Part shown: piece by piece, positions 5,772-5,870 of the stretch
How positions within the stretch are numbered: the first letter of the stretch is position 1
Layout: every line of letters starts with the position of its first letter
Assembly (NCBI GenBank): GCA_031411935.1
Contig: JANOBY010000704.1
Coordinates: 1 to 5,870 of the forward strand
Origin: JAQGHR01 sp031411935
GTDB lineage: Bacteria > Planctomycetota > Planctomycetia > Isosphaerales > Isosphaeraceae
Direction: 5' to 3'
Length of the DNA: 5,870 bases
Notes under the pieces: generated by a model
Databases searched by the model: none
What the model was told of the DNA's origin: nothing
The model's input: the letters and a program-made list of their open reading frames with translations, nothing else
Translations under genes and position numbers: made by a program

Positions 5772-5870
5772 TCAGGCTCGTGAGCTCGCGGGACGCCCGA
5801 CCTCGGCATGGCGAAAGCAGCTCACGAGGTGGTCGTTGACCATACCTGTGGTTTGCATGAACGCCGGGTG
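5772..5870 (-). CDS. tag: DNA-3-methyladenine glycosylase I, C-terminal 32 residues (5' part beyond window)
   Basis: The enzyme removes 3-methyladenine from alkylated DNA as the first step of base excision repair, through a helix-hairpin-helix superfamily fold. Only the end of the gene is here, but it carries the diagnostic block AFMQTTGMVNDHLVSCFRHA. It aligns with E. coli Tag SFMQACGLVNDHVVGC. The His and Cys of NDHLVSC correspond to His175 and Cys179, two of the four zinc ligands of the E. coli enzyme, so the zinc snap seems intact. The tail after the Cys (FRHAEVGRPASSRA) is of ordinary length and the TGA is at 5772-5774. The gene converges on the DUF1990 gene with a 22-base gap. That gap holds the palindrome CCCGGCCGGG (5750-5759) but no clear terminator. 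Confidence 0.88.
   Translation of the reverse strand, partial: HPAFMQTTGMVNDHLVSCFRHAEVGRPASSRA

Overview
The window is GC-rich (roughly two thirds G+C by eye) bacterial chromosome. Gene content, strong G/C bias at third codon positions, GTG starts and AT-richer repeat-bearing spacers suggest a planctomycete, most likely of the Isosphaeraceae type. That assignment is an inference from style and remembered protein similarity, not from a search.

Layout, left to right. Positions 1-1093 (minus) carry the N-terminal 364 codons of dnaX, the DNA polymerase III gamma/tau subunit, cut by the window edge. A 315-base spacer follows. Positions 1409-1852 (minus) encode a small three-helix membrane protein of unknown function. 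Positions 2049-3038 (minus) encode a zinc-independent quinone oxidoreductase-like MDR enzyme. It is divergent, across a 292-base promoter region, from a PfkB-family sugar/nucleoside kinase at 3331-4323 (plus). An 829-base spacer (4324-5152) has no convincing intact gene but is rich in small repeats: 11-bp phased T-tract tandem repeats, dispersed copies of the same core, short hairpins, and a 57-bp imperfect inverted repeat lying in a possible broken reading frame. Positions 5153-5749 (plus) encode a DUF1990/UPF0548 protein. It converges on the 3' end of tag (DNA-3-methyladenine glycosylase I, minus, 5772-5870), which is cut by the right edge.

The genes do not form an obvious pathway. dnaX and tag are housekeeping replication and repair genes; the others are single-gene units of metabolic or unknown role. 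I see no CRISPR array, tRNA, rRNA, intact transposase, toxin-antitoxin pair or defence cassette. The only content that looks accessory is the repeat-bearing spacer at 4324-5152, and I found no clear evidence of a new multigene system.
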